From Pseudomonadota bacterium (GTDB lineage Bacteria; Pseudomonadota; Gammaproteobacteria; Pseudomonadales; Moraxellaceae), in NCBI GenBank assembly GCA_021804355.1, contig JAJZHP010000007.1, positions 1 through 44,464 of the forward strand: 44,464 bases of DNA, written 5' to 3'. The position numbers and the translations under genes were made by a program. The stretch's first letter is position 1. Each line of letters starts with the position of its first letter. The notes under the pieces are model-generated. The model ran no database searches, was not told where the DNA came from, and was given only the letters and a program-made list of their open reading frames with translations. Positions 8,494-16,098 of the stretch are shown here, one piece after another.

Positions 8494-8811
8494 TGCTGGC
8501 ATACTTCTTACGCACACACAACGCAGAATACGCATCGCACTAGCGGCTCAACTAATATTGTATTATTGCAACAGGGATGAAATGACTGTAATCGCTGGCC
8601 TCTGGCACCAGGTTAGGTGCCTATTGCCTACAGGTCGGAAAAATGAAGGCATGGTAGCTGGGAAAGGAAGCCTCCACGCTTGGGATGCTTCCCAAGAAAA
8701 TTTCCCTTTAAACTAGCCATGGCCATCAGTTAATTTGGCTTCTGTTCAGTTGCCGCTCGTCGTGCGCATCATCAGCGCTCCCAAGCCCTGGGGTGAACAC
8801 GCTCAAAGAGC
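8494..8811. other. Structured untranslated region, no gene recognised
   Basis: There is no convincing open frame on either strand. The region holds several inverted repeats: GGCACC/GGTGCC (8604–8609, 8616–8621), CTTGGGA-TGCT-TCCCAAG (8679–8696), and GGAAGC/GCTTCC (8666–8671, 8687–8692). The last two cannot form together. No T run follows the strong hairpin on either strand, so it is not a standard terminator. I compared it by eye with SRP, 6S, tmRNA and RNase P RNA and saw none of their signatures. It could be a small RNA, a leader, or a decayed remnant. Confidence 0.3.
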
Positions 8812-9402
8812 TTAAGTCCTGAGCTTCTCTTCAACAAACAACAAACGATCTTGTCCCCAGTACATTTCCTGTTCAACAAAAAAAGTCGGAGCACCAAACA
8901 CACCACGAAGCACCGCCGCTTCGGTATCCTGCTTTAATTTTTCCTTTACCTTGTCATCTTTAATCAATGCCTTGAAATCATCCAGCGAAATATCTGCTTC
9001 CTTTAGTACCTCGGCCAACTCATCCATAGAACCTAAATTGCGAGGATACCTAAACATGGCGCTGAATACAGCCGTCAGGTAGGCGTGGAATTTATCCGTG
9101 TGGTACATCTGCATGCCGACCGCCCCTCGCATCAAGGGGAGCGTATTGATCGGAAAATATGGATTGTGTTTGAACTTCACACCATAATGATCCGCCCAAC
9201 GCTCCAGATCTTTCATGGCATGCATAGCCTTCGCAGGTACCTCAGCTGGACTACTGTTTCCCGTAGCCTGAAATAAACCACCGAGCAATATCGGACACCA
9301 GATAATACTGGCACCATGAAGATTAGCTATCTTAGGTAATTGCTGGTAAGCCAAATAACTGTAAGGGCTGCCTACATCGAAGAAAAACTCTACCTGTTTC
9401 AT
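8812..9402 (-). CDS. DsbA-family 2-hydroxychromene-2-carboxylate isomerase-like protein
   Basis: A 196-residue thioredoxin-fold protein of the kappa-class GST/HCCA isomerase family. The N-terminal FFFDVGSPYSYLAYQQL contains Ser12, the position that activates glutathione in this family. The segment LRGVFGAPTFFVEQEMYWGQDRL near the C-terminus carries the cis-Pro after GAP and the family's WGQDR motif. The known members isomerise an intermediate of naphthalene breakdown, but many homologues act elsewhere, so the substrate is open. I start at ATG 9402, with AAGGAG nine bases upstream, rather than the in-frame ATG at 9426. It lies 36 bp after the SDR gene and is probably in the same TetR-controlled operon. 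Confidence 0.88.
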   Translation of the reverse strand: MKQVEFFFDVGSPYSYLAYQQLPKIANLHGASIIWCPILLGGLFQATGNSSPAEVPAKAMHAMKDLERWADHYGVKFKHNPYFPINTLPLMRGAVGMQMYHTDKFHAYLTAVFSAMFRYPRNLGSMDELAEVLKEADISLDDFKALIKDDKVKEKLKQDTEAAVLRGVFGAPTFFVEQEMYWGQDRLLFVEEKLRT

Positions 9403-9438
9403 GTATGAAATCTCCTTGCACAACAAAAACTCTCATGC

Positions 9439-10167
9439 TTACCAGTGTTCTACCCAAGGGCGCAGATCTAGCTCCTGGGTCCAGGCATCACGTGGTTGTC
9501 GGTATAAGTGCCAATAATTGTCAGCAATGTGATCAGGATTTAGGACACCATCCTGATCTTTAAGCGCATAGCGATCCGGGAAGTTGTCACGAATGAATGC
9601 CGTATCGATGGCTCCATCGATAACGACGTGAGCCACATGAATATTGCTGGGCCCCAATTCTCTCGCCATACTCTGTGCAAGTGCCCGCAAAGCATGCTTT
9701 GCCCCAGCAAAAGCTGCGAAGTTGGCTGACCCGCGTAAACCTGCCGTGGCTCCAGTAAAAATTATCGTGCCGCGTTTGCGTACCACCATACGCCTGGCGA
9801 CCTCGCGCCCTACCAGAAAGGCACTAAAACAAGCCATTTCCCATATCTTGAAATACTTACGAGCCGTTTCATCCAGAATACTGCAAGGGACATTAGCGCC
9901 AATATTAAAAACCAGCACATCGATGGGGGCGATATCGCGTTCAATATCCTCGACAAGTTTGACTACTTCATCTTCTTTGCGCGCGTCACATGCAAATCCA
10001 TATCCCTGACCTCCTGTCTTCTGTATTTCATCCAGCAAGGGTTGCAACTTATCCGCTGTACGTCGCACCGCGCAGGTCAGCATACCCTCCTGAGCAAAAC
10101 GTTTAGCTATAGCACCGCCGGTGGCATCACCCGCCCCCACAATGAGTGCTGACATTTTTTGAGTCAT
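9439..10167 (-). CDS. Atypical short-chain dehydrogenase (SDR), catalytic Tyr replaced by Phe
   Basis: A 242-residue SDR. The cofactor motif GAGDATGG (11–18) and the NIGAN block (88–92) fit an NAD(P)-binding Rossmann fold. At the active site the usual Y-x3-K is F153-AGA-K157, so the general-acid tyrosine is missing while the lysine stays. The block FAGAKHALRALAQSMARELGP is characteristic of a known SDR subgroup lacking this Tyr, so this is unlikely to be a sequencing error. Catalysis by the normal mechanism is doubtful. ATG 10167 has GGAGGGG six bases upstream. It is the first gene of an operon with the HCCA-isomerase-like gene and is divergent from a TetR repressor. Confidence 0.88.
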   Translation of the reverse strand: MTQKMSALIVGAGDATGGAIAKRFAQEGMLTCAVRRTADKLQPLLDEIQKTGGQGYGFACDARKEDEVVKLVEDIERDIAPIDVLVFNIGANVPCSILDETARKYFKIWEMACFSAFLVGREVARRMVVRKRGTIIFTGATAGLRGSANFAAFAGAKHALRALAQSMARELGPSNIHVAHVVIDGAIDTAFIRDNFPDRYALKDQDGVLNPDHIADNYWHLYRQPRDAWTQELDLRPWVEHW

Positions 10168-10196
10168 GGTAGGCCCCTCCATCTATATTTATAAAA

Positions 10197-10224
10197 TAAC
10201 GATCGTTACAATAACGAACGTTAT
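10197..10224. promoter_or_regulatory. Two palindromic TetR operators between SDR and tetR
   Basis: A perfect 12-bp palindrome TAACGATCGTTA (10197–10208) and a second site ATAACG-AA-CGTTAT (10211–10224) share the same half-site, TAACG. Their centres are 15 bp apart. They occupy the middle of the 101-bp divergent gap and overlap AT-rich promoter-like sequence on both strands. Self-regulation by the TetR protein plus control of the SDR operon is the simple reading. Confidence 0.72.
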
Positions 10225-10268
10225 GCTATGCTTAGTCTTATGTCAAGCCATTTAAGCCCTAAGCCACT

Positions 10269-10874
10269 ATGCGCTATCCTCCAGGATATAAAGAAAAAAA
10301 ACACACTGAGTTACTGAAAACCAGCGGCAGCCTCATGAAGAAAAATGGATTTGCGGCTACCGGCGTCGATGCCCTGATGCAATCGGCAGGTATGACCAGT
10401 GGCGCCTTCTATAGCCACTTTGCTTCCAAGTCTGATCTGCTCAAAGCTCTGGTCACGAGTGAACTGACCGCCAGCCAAAACTTATGGGCGCGTAACCCTC
10501 ATGCAAGCGCTGAAGACTGGCTTGATTTTGAACTGGAACGTTATCTCAGTATTCAGCATGTGCAACAACCTGAGACTGGCTGTTTGTTGCCTTCTTTGTC
10601 TGCAGAGATTGCACGAACTGATTTATCTATCCGAGAACTGTATGAGCAAGAGCTATTGAAGGGTCATGCTATCCTGACCCAGCGTTTAGGTCATGAAGAG
10701 CTAGCATGGGCTTTCATCTGCCAACTTGTAGGCAGCATCCTCATTGCTCGTGCCCTGCCCCATGAAGAACTACAACGCTCCGTCATCCATGCCAGTAAAC
10801 TATTTTTGCGCAGTGCTCTGGTTGCCAAAAATCTAAGCTTCGCCATGCCCACTCAAGAACCACAAAAATTATGA
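10269..10874 (+). CDS. TetR/AcrR family repressor
   Basis: A 201-residue regulator with an N-terminal TetR helix-turn-helix (about 10–65): MKKNGFAATGVDALMQSAGMTSGAFYSHFASKSDLLKALV. The rest is a helical ligand-binding domain. The opening RYPPGYKEKKH is typical of a TetR group close to SDR and oxidoreductase genes. It is divergent from the SDR/isomerase pair with two matching palindromes between them. The Shine-Dalgarno is weak. The inducer is unknown. Confidence 0.92.
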   Translation: MRYPPGYKEKKHTELLKTSGSLMKKNGFAATGVDALMQSAGMTSGAFYSHFASKSDLLKALVTSELTASQNLWARNPHASAEDWLDFELERYLSIQHVQQPETGCLLPSLSAEIARTDLSIRELYEQELLKGHAILTQRLGHEELAWAFICQLVGSILIARALPHEELQRSVIHASKLFLRSALVAKNLSFAMPTQEPQKL

Positions 10875-10961
10875 CAGAGCATCCAACTATCCGGGTGATC
10901 TTGGTCAACTCCATCCCAAGAGACTGTTCTATGCTTAAGCGTATGGATAGCGGGGGGTGTC

Positions 10962-12476
10962 ATGTTTGAATCAGCAGAGTTAGGCCACAAAATCAGCAAA
11001 TCTGACTACCAAACGGAAGTTCCCGCGCTACGTGAGGCGCTGTTAGACGCGCAATTTGACTTGTATGAAAGCAAGCGTTTGACCGTGCTGGTGCTGATTG
11101 CCGGCGTCGACGGGGGCGGCAAAGGTGAAACCGTCAATCTATTAAACGCCTGGATGGATCCTCGTCGCATTGAAACTACTGCCTATGATGCTCAGGCCAT
11201 GCATGCTTCAGACCGGCCTACCTTCTGGCGCTACTGGCAAAATATGCCAGCACGGGGTCGCCTGGGGATCTTCTTTGGATCCTGGTACAGTGACATCATC
11301 GAAGCAAGAGCTCGTGGCCACCTGGATGCTGGTGATTATGACCATCGCATTCAGCAAATCATAAATTTTGAAAACATGCTTGCCCGTGAATCTACGCTCA
11401 TCCTTAAATACTGGTTTCATTTGAGCAAACCAGAGCAAAAAAAACGCCTAGAAGCCTTGTCATCATCACCACAAACTGCATGGCGTGTCACTGAAAGTGA
11501 TTGGCATAAACTTAAACATTACGATGCTTATCGCTCGGCTGCAGAACATTGTTTGAGACTCACCAGCACAGGAGAAAATCCCTGGATCATCATTGAAGGC
11601 AATGATGAAAACTATCGCAACCTGACAGTAGGCAGACACCTCCAGGACACCTTAAACAAAGCACTGGCTTCGCATAAACATCAGCGCCGAATCGTAGCTC
11701 CTCCCTTACTGGCTCCAGTTGATCAACGCAGCCTGCTTGACAACCTGACCCTGGATCAAGCTCTAAGTAAATCCGAATATCAGGATCAGCTCGGTCAACT
11801 GCAGGGGCGCTTGAACAAATTATTAAGAGATCCTCGTTTTCTGCAACACCACGCCCTGATCACTGTTTTTGAAGGCAATGATGCAGGAGGCAAGGGAGGT
11901 AGCATACGCAGGATTACACAGGCTTTGGATGCTCGCTTTTACCGCATAGTTCCGATTGCTGCGCCCACTCCGGAAGAATCCTTGCACCCCTATCTCTGGA
12001 GATTCTGGCGTCATTTGCCGCAACGCGGCCATCTGAGTATCTTCGATCGTAGTTGGTATGGACGCGTGCTGGTTGAACGTGTTGAAAAATTCTGTACCAC
12101 AGCCGACTGGATGCGTGCCTATGATGAAATCAATCAGTTTGAACATCAACTGGCTGCAAGCAATATCATCATCGTGAAATTTTGGCTCGCCATTTCTAAA
12201 GACGAACAGCTGAACCGTTTTAAAGAACGAGAGCAGACTGGATTTAAACGCTTCAAAATTACCGCCGAGGATTGGCGTAATCGGGAAAAATGGGATGAAT
12301 ACTCACAAGCTGTCAATGACATGGTCGATCGTACCAGTACACAGACGGCTCCCTGGACCCTGGTGGAGGCCAATAACAAATACTACGCCCGCATCAAGAT
12401 CTTGACTATATTGTGTGACCGCGTAGAGCACGCCATCAAATCACATAAGACCAGCGACCTTGATAGATCAGACTGA
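10962..12476 (+). CDS. pap: Polyphosphate:AMP phosphotransferase (two-domain PPK2)
   Basis: A 504-residue PPK2-family enzyme with two kinase-like domains in tandem. Each has a P-loop: GVDGGGKG (48–55), and EGNDAGGKGGSIRR in the second half. Each also has a lid/arm block: GIFFGSWYSDII, and SIFDRSWYGRVLVERVE. Two-domain PPK2 proteins such as Acinetobacter johnsonii PAP (475 aa) use polyphosphate to turn AMP into ADP. The first domain has GSWYSD where the second has DRSWYG, matching the known pattern in which the C-terminal domain carries the activity. ATG 10962 follows a GGGGGG-rich Shine-Dalgarno. The 3' end overlaps the convergent SRPBCC gene by 9 bp. Confidence 0.93.
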   Translation: MFESAELGHKISKSDYQTEVPALREALLDAQFDLYESKRLTVLVLIAGVDGGGKGETVNLLNAWMDPRRIETTAYDAQAMHASDRPTFWRYWQNMPARGRLGIFFGSWYSDIIEARARGHLDAGDYDHRIQQIINFENMLARESTLILKYWFHLSKPEQKKRLEALSSSPQTAWRVTESDWHKLKHYDAYRSAAEHCLRLTSTGENPWIIIEGNDENYRNLTVGRHLQDTLNKALASHKHQRRIVAPPLLAPVDQRSLLDNLTLDQALSKSEYQDQLGQLQGRLNKLLRDPRFLQHHALITVFEGNDAGGKGGSIRRITQALDARFYRIVPIAAPTPEESLHPYLWRFWRHLPQRGHLSIFDRSWYGRVLVERVEKFCTTADWMRAYDEINQFEHQLAASNIIIVKFWLAISKDEQLNRFKEREQTGFKRFKITAEDWRNREKWDEYSQAVNDMVDRTSTQTAPWTLVEANNKYYARIKILTILCDRVEHAIKSHKTSDLDRSD

Positions 12477-12884
12477 TTTACGCAGCCCACGACGTATGCC
12501 TTGCGCCAAAGTTTTTTCTATCAGGTGCCCAACCAGTGGCAAAGGCACCGTAAAATTAATTTCCCAAAGAACATGAGAACCTGTAGGCGTCGATGTAAAT
12601 GTCAACTGACCACGATGGTTCTTCAGCGGCGCTCCACCGCGCGAAATCCGGTAATCGATTCGCTTATTCGGCTCAGCAGCAACCACCGTCTCCTCAAGAG
12701 CCAGGGGCCAAACTCCAATACGCCTGACTGAACCCGTACCATTGAGTTCCGCATCACCATTGCGTATCCGGCGGCAAGGCACACCAAACACCGACGCCAA
12801 TCGATCATGATCCGAGAGCTGCGCATAAACAGCTTCTACACTCACGGCAAAATCCTGTTCAATCCTGATGCTATGTCGACTCAT
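12468..12884 (-). CDS. SRPBCC (START/Bet v 1-like) family protein
   Basis: A 138-residue single-domain protein that reads like a polyketide_cyc2/START-type fold: IRIEQDFAVSVEAVYAQLSDHDRL at the N-terminus, a middle β-rich part with GTGSVRRIGV, and a long C-terminal helix PLVGHLIEKTLAQGIRRGL. Such proteins bind hydrophobic ligands or act as cyclase/hydrolase scaffolds; the ligand is not evident. I start at ATG 12884 (GGGAGA Shine-Dalgarno) rather than an in-frame ATG 57 bp upstream. It is followed on the other strand by the end of pap. Confidence 0.8.
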   Translation of the reverse strand: MSRHSIRIEQDFAVSVEAVYAQLSDHDRLASVFGVPCRRIRNGDAELNGTGSVRRIGVWPLALEETVVAAEPNKRIDYRISRGGAPLKNHRGQLTFTSTPTGSHVLWEINFTVPLPLVGHLIEKTLAQGIRRGLRKSV

Positions 12885-12953
12885 CACCACTCTCCCTGCT
12901 ACATAACCTGAGGCATCCAAGCTGCAACATGATGCACGCACCTGAACATGATG

Positions 12954-14744
12954 TCACCCATGAAATGGCGCAACACGCATCACTTCTTCAATCGTCGTCA
13001 GCCCCTGCGCTACTTTTTGCGCTCCACCTAACCGTAAAGGTCGTAGTCCTTCCCGGTAGGCTAATTCACGCAAGGCCTGCAGAGGAGCACCATCGCCTAC
13101 CAATTTCTTCATAGCATGGGAGAATACCAGGGTTTCGTATATTCCCATTCGCCCAAGATATCCTGTATCCCGGCATTCAAGACAACCACGAGGCGCCTTG
13201 GTTTTTTGGGGAGCCGTTGCTTTCCAGGGTTTAGTCAATTCGGCCCAGCCCTGAACATCCAAGTCCCCATCCACTTTGCAATGTGGGCATAATGTGCGAA
13301 CCAGACGTTGCGCCATAATTCCTAGCACAGTGGCTGAAATGAGAAAGGGCGGCACTCCTATATCGATCAATCGCGTGATGGACGAAGGAGCATCGTTGGT
13401 ATGTAACGTAGAAAGCACCAAATGCCCCGTTAATGCTGCTTGTATAGCCATATCTGCGGTTTCGGCATCTCGAATTTCCCCCACCATGATGATGTCAGGA
13501 TCCTGCCGCATCAGGGCGCGAATGCCATCAGCAAAGGTCAAGTCTATCCCTGGCTGTACCTGCATCTGATTAAAACTTGGCTCCAGCATTTCAATGGGGT
13601 CTTCGACCGTACATACATTAACTTCATCCGTCGCCAGTTGTTTCAGCGTGGAGTATAACGTCGTGGTTTTGCCTGACCCTGTCGGCCCCGTCACTAAGAT
13701 TATCCCATTAGGCTGGCAAGTCATGCCCTGCCACTTATCATAGTCATCACCTATCAGTCCCAGTTGCTTGAAGCTACGCAGTAAGACATCAGGGTCAAAA
13801 ATACGCATCACCAGCTTTTCGCCAAAAGCTGTAGGTAAGGTAGATAATCGCAGTTCAACTTCTTCTCCGCCGGGGCGACGTGTTTTAAGACGCCCATCCT
13901 GTGGCTTACGTTTTTCTGCAATATTCATCCTACCTAAGATCTTGACCCGCGCCGTAACGGCACTGAGTACAGCCACCGGAAATTCATAAATATTATGCAG
14001 CACCCCATCAATACGAAATCGCATGCGGCCTATGTCCCGGCGCGGCTCCAGATGAATATCACTGGCTCTTTGATCAAATGCATATTGAAAAAGCCAGTCG
14101 ACAATGCTGACGATATGTTGATCATTGGCATCCGGCGAACCTAATTGACCCAGTTCAAGCAATTGGTCCAACTGGACCACCCGCTGGCCTGTGCCTTCAG
14201 CACCCGAAGCTCGTTCTATGGAACGGGCCAGCTTATAAAACTCCAGACTGTAGCGATGTAAATGTTCTGGATTGGCAACAACACGCCGTATAACTTTATC
14301 ACGCAGGGTGGTTTGTAGATCTTGTATCCACTCGCCGTGAAAGGGTTGTGCCGTGGCGACCACCACTTCAGTTCGCGTGACTGAAATCGCCAGAATTTCA
14401 TGAATCTGAGCAAATTTATAGGACATCACCGCGGTGACCTGCGCGGCATTGATCTTTAGCGGATCAATCGGCGCTACAGGCAGCTCAGCTTTAGCTGCCA
14501 GCCAAGCAGTCAATGCTGATAAATCAAGCACCGCAGAGGTTTTACTTTGATCAACAAAGCCAAAACGAGCTATCACTTGCAAAGGGTGCCACGACAACTG
14601 ATCGCGAGAACGCGGAGATCCCTTGACCATCATCGCATCGCGCTCCGTCAACAGCCCGTCACGCATCAACTCATCAAGGCACCAGCTCAAGTCGACACGC
14701 CAAGACGCTTTCGGCGGTTGGTTCAGGTCTTTTTTAATGGTCAA
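12954..14744 (-). CDS. GspE/PilB-family type II/IV secretion ATPase, solitary
   Basis: A 596-residue ATPase. An N-terminal MshEN-like domain (about 15–180) is followed by the catalytic core: SDIHLEP (228–234), RFRIDG, Walker A GPTGSGKTT (353–361), the Asp box TVEDPIE, Walker B DPDIIMVGEIRD and the His box LSTLHTNDA. A CPHC…CLEC set binds zinc near the C-terminus. Such ATPases power type IV pili or type II secretion, but no pilin, GspF or secretin gene is nearby. The apparent start is TTG with a distant GAAGG; an in-frame stop sits just upstream, so the true start may be slightly downstream. Divergent from the Hpt–HD-GYP gene. Confidence 0.88.
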   Translation of the reverse strand: MTIKKDLNQPPKASWRVDLSWCLDELMRDGLLTERDAMMVKGSPRSRDQLSWHPLQVIARFGFVDQSKTSAVLDLSALTAWLAAKAELPVAPIDPLKINAAQVTAVMSYKFAQIHEILAISVTRTEVVVATAQPFHGEWIQDLQTTLRDKVIRRVVANPEHLHRYSLEFYKLARSIERASGAEGTGQRVVQLDQLLELGQLGSPDANDQHIVSIVDWLFQYAFDQRASDIHLEPRRDIGRMRFRIDGVLHNIYEFPVAVLSAVTARVKILGRMNIAEKRKPQDGRLKTRRPGGEEVELRLSTLPTAFGEKLVMRIFDPDVLLRSFKQLGLIGDDYDKWQGMTCQPNGIILVTGPTGSGKTTTLYSTLKQLATDEVNVCTVEDPIEMLEPSFNQMQVQPGIDLTFADGIRALMRQDPDIIMVGEIRDAETADMAIQAALTGHLVLSTLHTNDAPSSITRLIDIGVPPFLISATVLGIMAQRLVRTLCPHCKVDGDLDVQGWAELTKPWKATAPQKTKAPRGCLECRDTGYLGRMGIYETLVFSHAMKKLVGDGAPLQALRELAYREGLRPLRLGGAQKVAQGLTTIEEVMRVAPFHG

Positions 14745-14859
14745 TTTATATACCAGCCTTCACTGTCTATATCCATGTACGATTTTGTAGTCTAACACCC
14801 AAGTACTCAATCAACCTCAGTTAGACGTAGCAAAAACATGGTCTAAACTAGGCTTATTC

Positions 14860-15960
14860 ATGTCTATACATAGAACACAAACCATGGCAAATCCCGCTGT
14901 TGAGGAATTCTTGCAACTCGACAATGAACTCATCGATGAATTCATGGCCTGCTACCGTGATGCCCGGGAGGAAATCCAACAAAGCATTCAAACCCTGAGC
15001 GAACATAATGACAGTGCCTCCATCAACACTCTGTTTCGCGCCATGCACTCCCTGAAGGGAAACTGCCGCATGGTCTATCTTGAACCCTATGTGGACAGCC
15101 TGCATGAACTGGAAGAAATCGTATCTGACCTGCGCGACATGCATCTCGAATACACTACCAGTATGGGTGATTTTTTTGTGGCAGCCACAGAATGTATTCA
15201 CGACCAGTTAGTCCATCTGGTACGCACCCGCCAGCTAGATATAGTTGGGCTTGACCATCTGACCGACTGGGTACAGAGAGTTCGGTCTCCAGAGGCGGCC
15301 ACTTCTCAGGATGTTTTTCTTAAAGCCGCTGCCTCACTGCGCGGCGAGGGCAGTGAACCCGCTTCACCCTACCCCGTGTTGCCCGTGCTTCCTGATGATC
15401 TCGACATCATGCAACAATGGGCGCAACGACTGGATGCCCTGAGTATTTACCGACGAGGCAGGTTAGAGCAAATCCAGGATTTAGCTAAATTACTTAATGA
15501 GGCACTGAACTGCCCGGTCGATGCCTCACAACTCACGGCTGCTGTATATATGCATGATCTGGGCATGGCTTTTGTTCCTCATGGCATATTTAACAAGGAA
15601 GGCAATCTCAGTCGTGAAGAATTAAGAATGATACAAGTACATGTCGATATCGGTTATCAGCTACTTCGCCGGATGGAACACTGGGATGATGCAGCAACCA
15701 TGGTATTGCATCACCATGAACGCCATGATGGCCAGGGTTATCCTCAACGCCTTGTCGGGCAGGACATTCATATAGGCGGGCGTATTTTAGCGCTGGTTGA
15801 TACTTACTGCTCGATTACCAATGAACGCTCTGACAGAAACTTCAAGCGTTCCCTACTTAGCGCCATTACTGAAATCAACTCCAGCAAAGGCATGCAATTT
15901 GACCCGGAAATGGTCGATGTCTTTAATGAAGTGGTGCGCACTCACCTCTTGAAGCGTTAG
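14860..15960 (+). CDS. Hpt–HD-GYP fusion protein
   Basis: A 366-residue two-domain signalling protein. An Hpt domain (about 15–125) carries the phospho-accepting His63 in HSLKGN. A C-terminal HD-GYP domain (about 185–365) shows HD 232–233, His261, HHERHDGQGYP (285–295) and Asp314. HD-GYP domains hydrolyse c-di-GMP. Two usual features look missing: the canonical HDxGK is HDLGM (Met236 in place of Lys), and no His ligand is apparent in the preceding helix (RRGRLEQIQDLAKLL). Activity is therefore uncertain. The start is ATG 14860 or 14884, neither with a strong Shine-Dalgarno. The neighbours suggest a role near GspE-like motility/secretion or the nearby PNAG operon; this is inference. Confidence 0.85.
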   Translation: MSIHRTQTMANPAVEEFLQLDNELIDEFMACYRDAREEIQQSIQTLSEHNDSASINTLFRAMHSLKGNCRMVYLEPYVDSLHELEEIVSDLRDMHLEYTTSMGDFFVAATECIHDQLVHLVRTRQLDIVGLDHLTDWVQRVRSPEAATSQDVFLKAAASLRGEGSEPASPYPVLPVLPDDLDIMQQWAQRLDALSIYRRGRLEQIQDLAKLLNEALNCPVDASQLTAAVYMHDLGMAFVPHGIFNKEGNLSREELRMIQVHVDIGYQLLRRMEHWDDAATMVLHHHERHDGQGYPQRLVGQDIHIGGRILALVDTYCSITNERSDRNFKRSLLSAITEINSSKGMQFDPEMVDVFNEVVRTHLLKR

Positions 15961-15986
15961 AATATGACAGCATGTTCGATCACCCT

Positions 15987-16014
15987 TTAACCGTGACCCT
16001 ATTTGCTCTACAAT
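15987..16014 (+). promoter_or_regulatory. Candidate promoter of acnB
   Basis: TTAACC (15987–15992) and TACAAT (16009–16014) are separated by 16 bp. A start near 16021 would give a leader of about 78 nt before the acnB GTG. Confidence 0.42.
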
Positions 16015-16098
16015 TCCACACCGCATTTCAACCACCCCTCCGGCAGTTTGGCATCCGCCCTCCACGATGTCGCCGCCGGCCCAGTCGAGGATTTTGTC

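Noticed and set aside
8581-8700. 4.5S/SRP RNA or 6S RNA candidate
   Set aside because: AGGTCGGAA looks briefly SRP-like, but the conserved GGTCAGGTCCGGAAGGAAGCAG core and the 6S central bubble are absent.
8812-10167. Naphthalene degradation operon
   Set aside because: The isomerase-like gene alone does not show this; no ring dioxygenase or aldolase is present, and the partner is an atypical SDR.
16003-16098. An N-terminal extension of AcnB of 32 residues
   Set aside because: It would start at a TTG overlapping the likely –10 TACAAT, has no AcnB homology, and the GTG at 16099 with GAGGA gives the normal family length.
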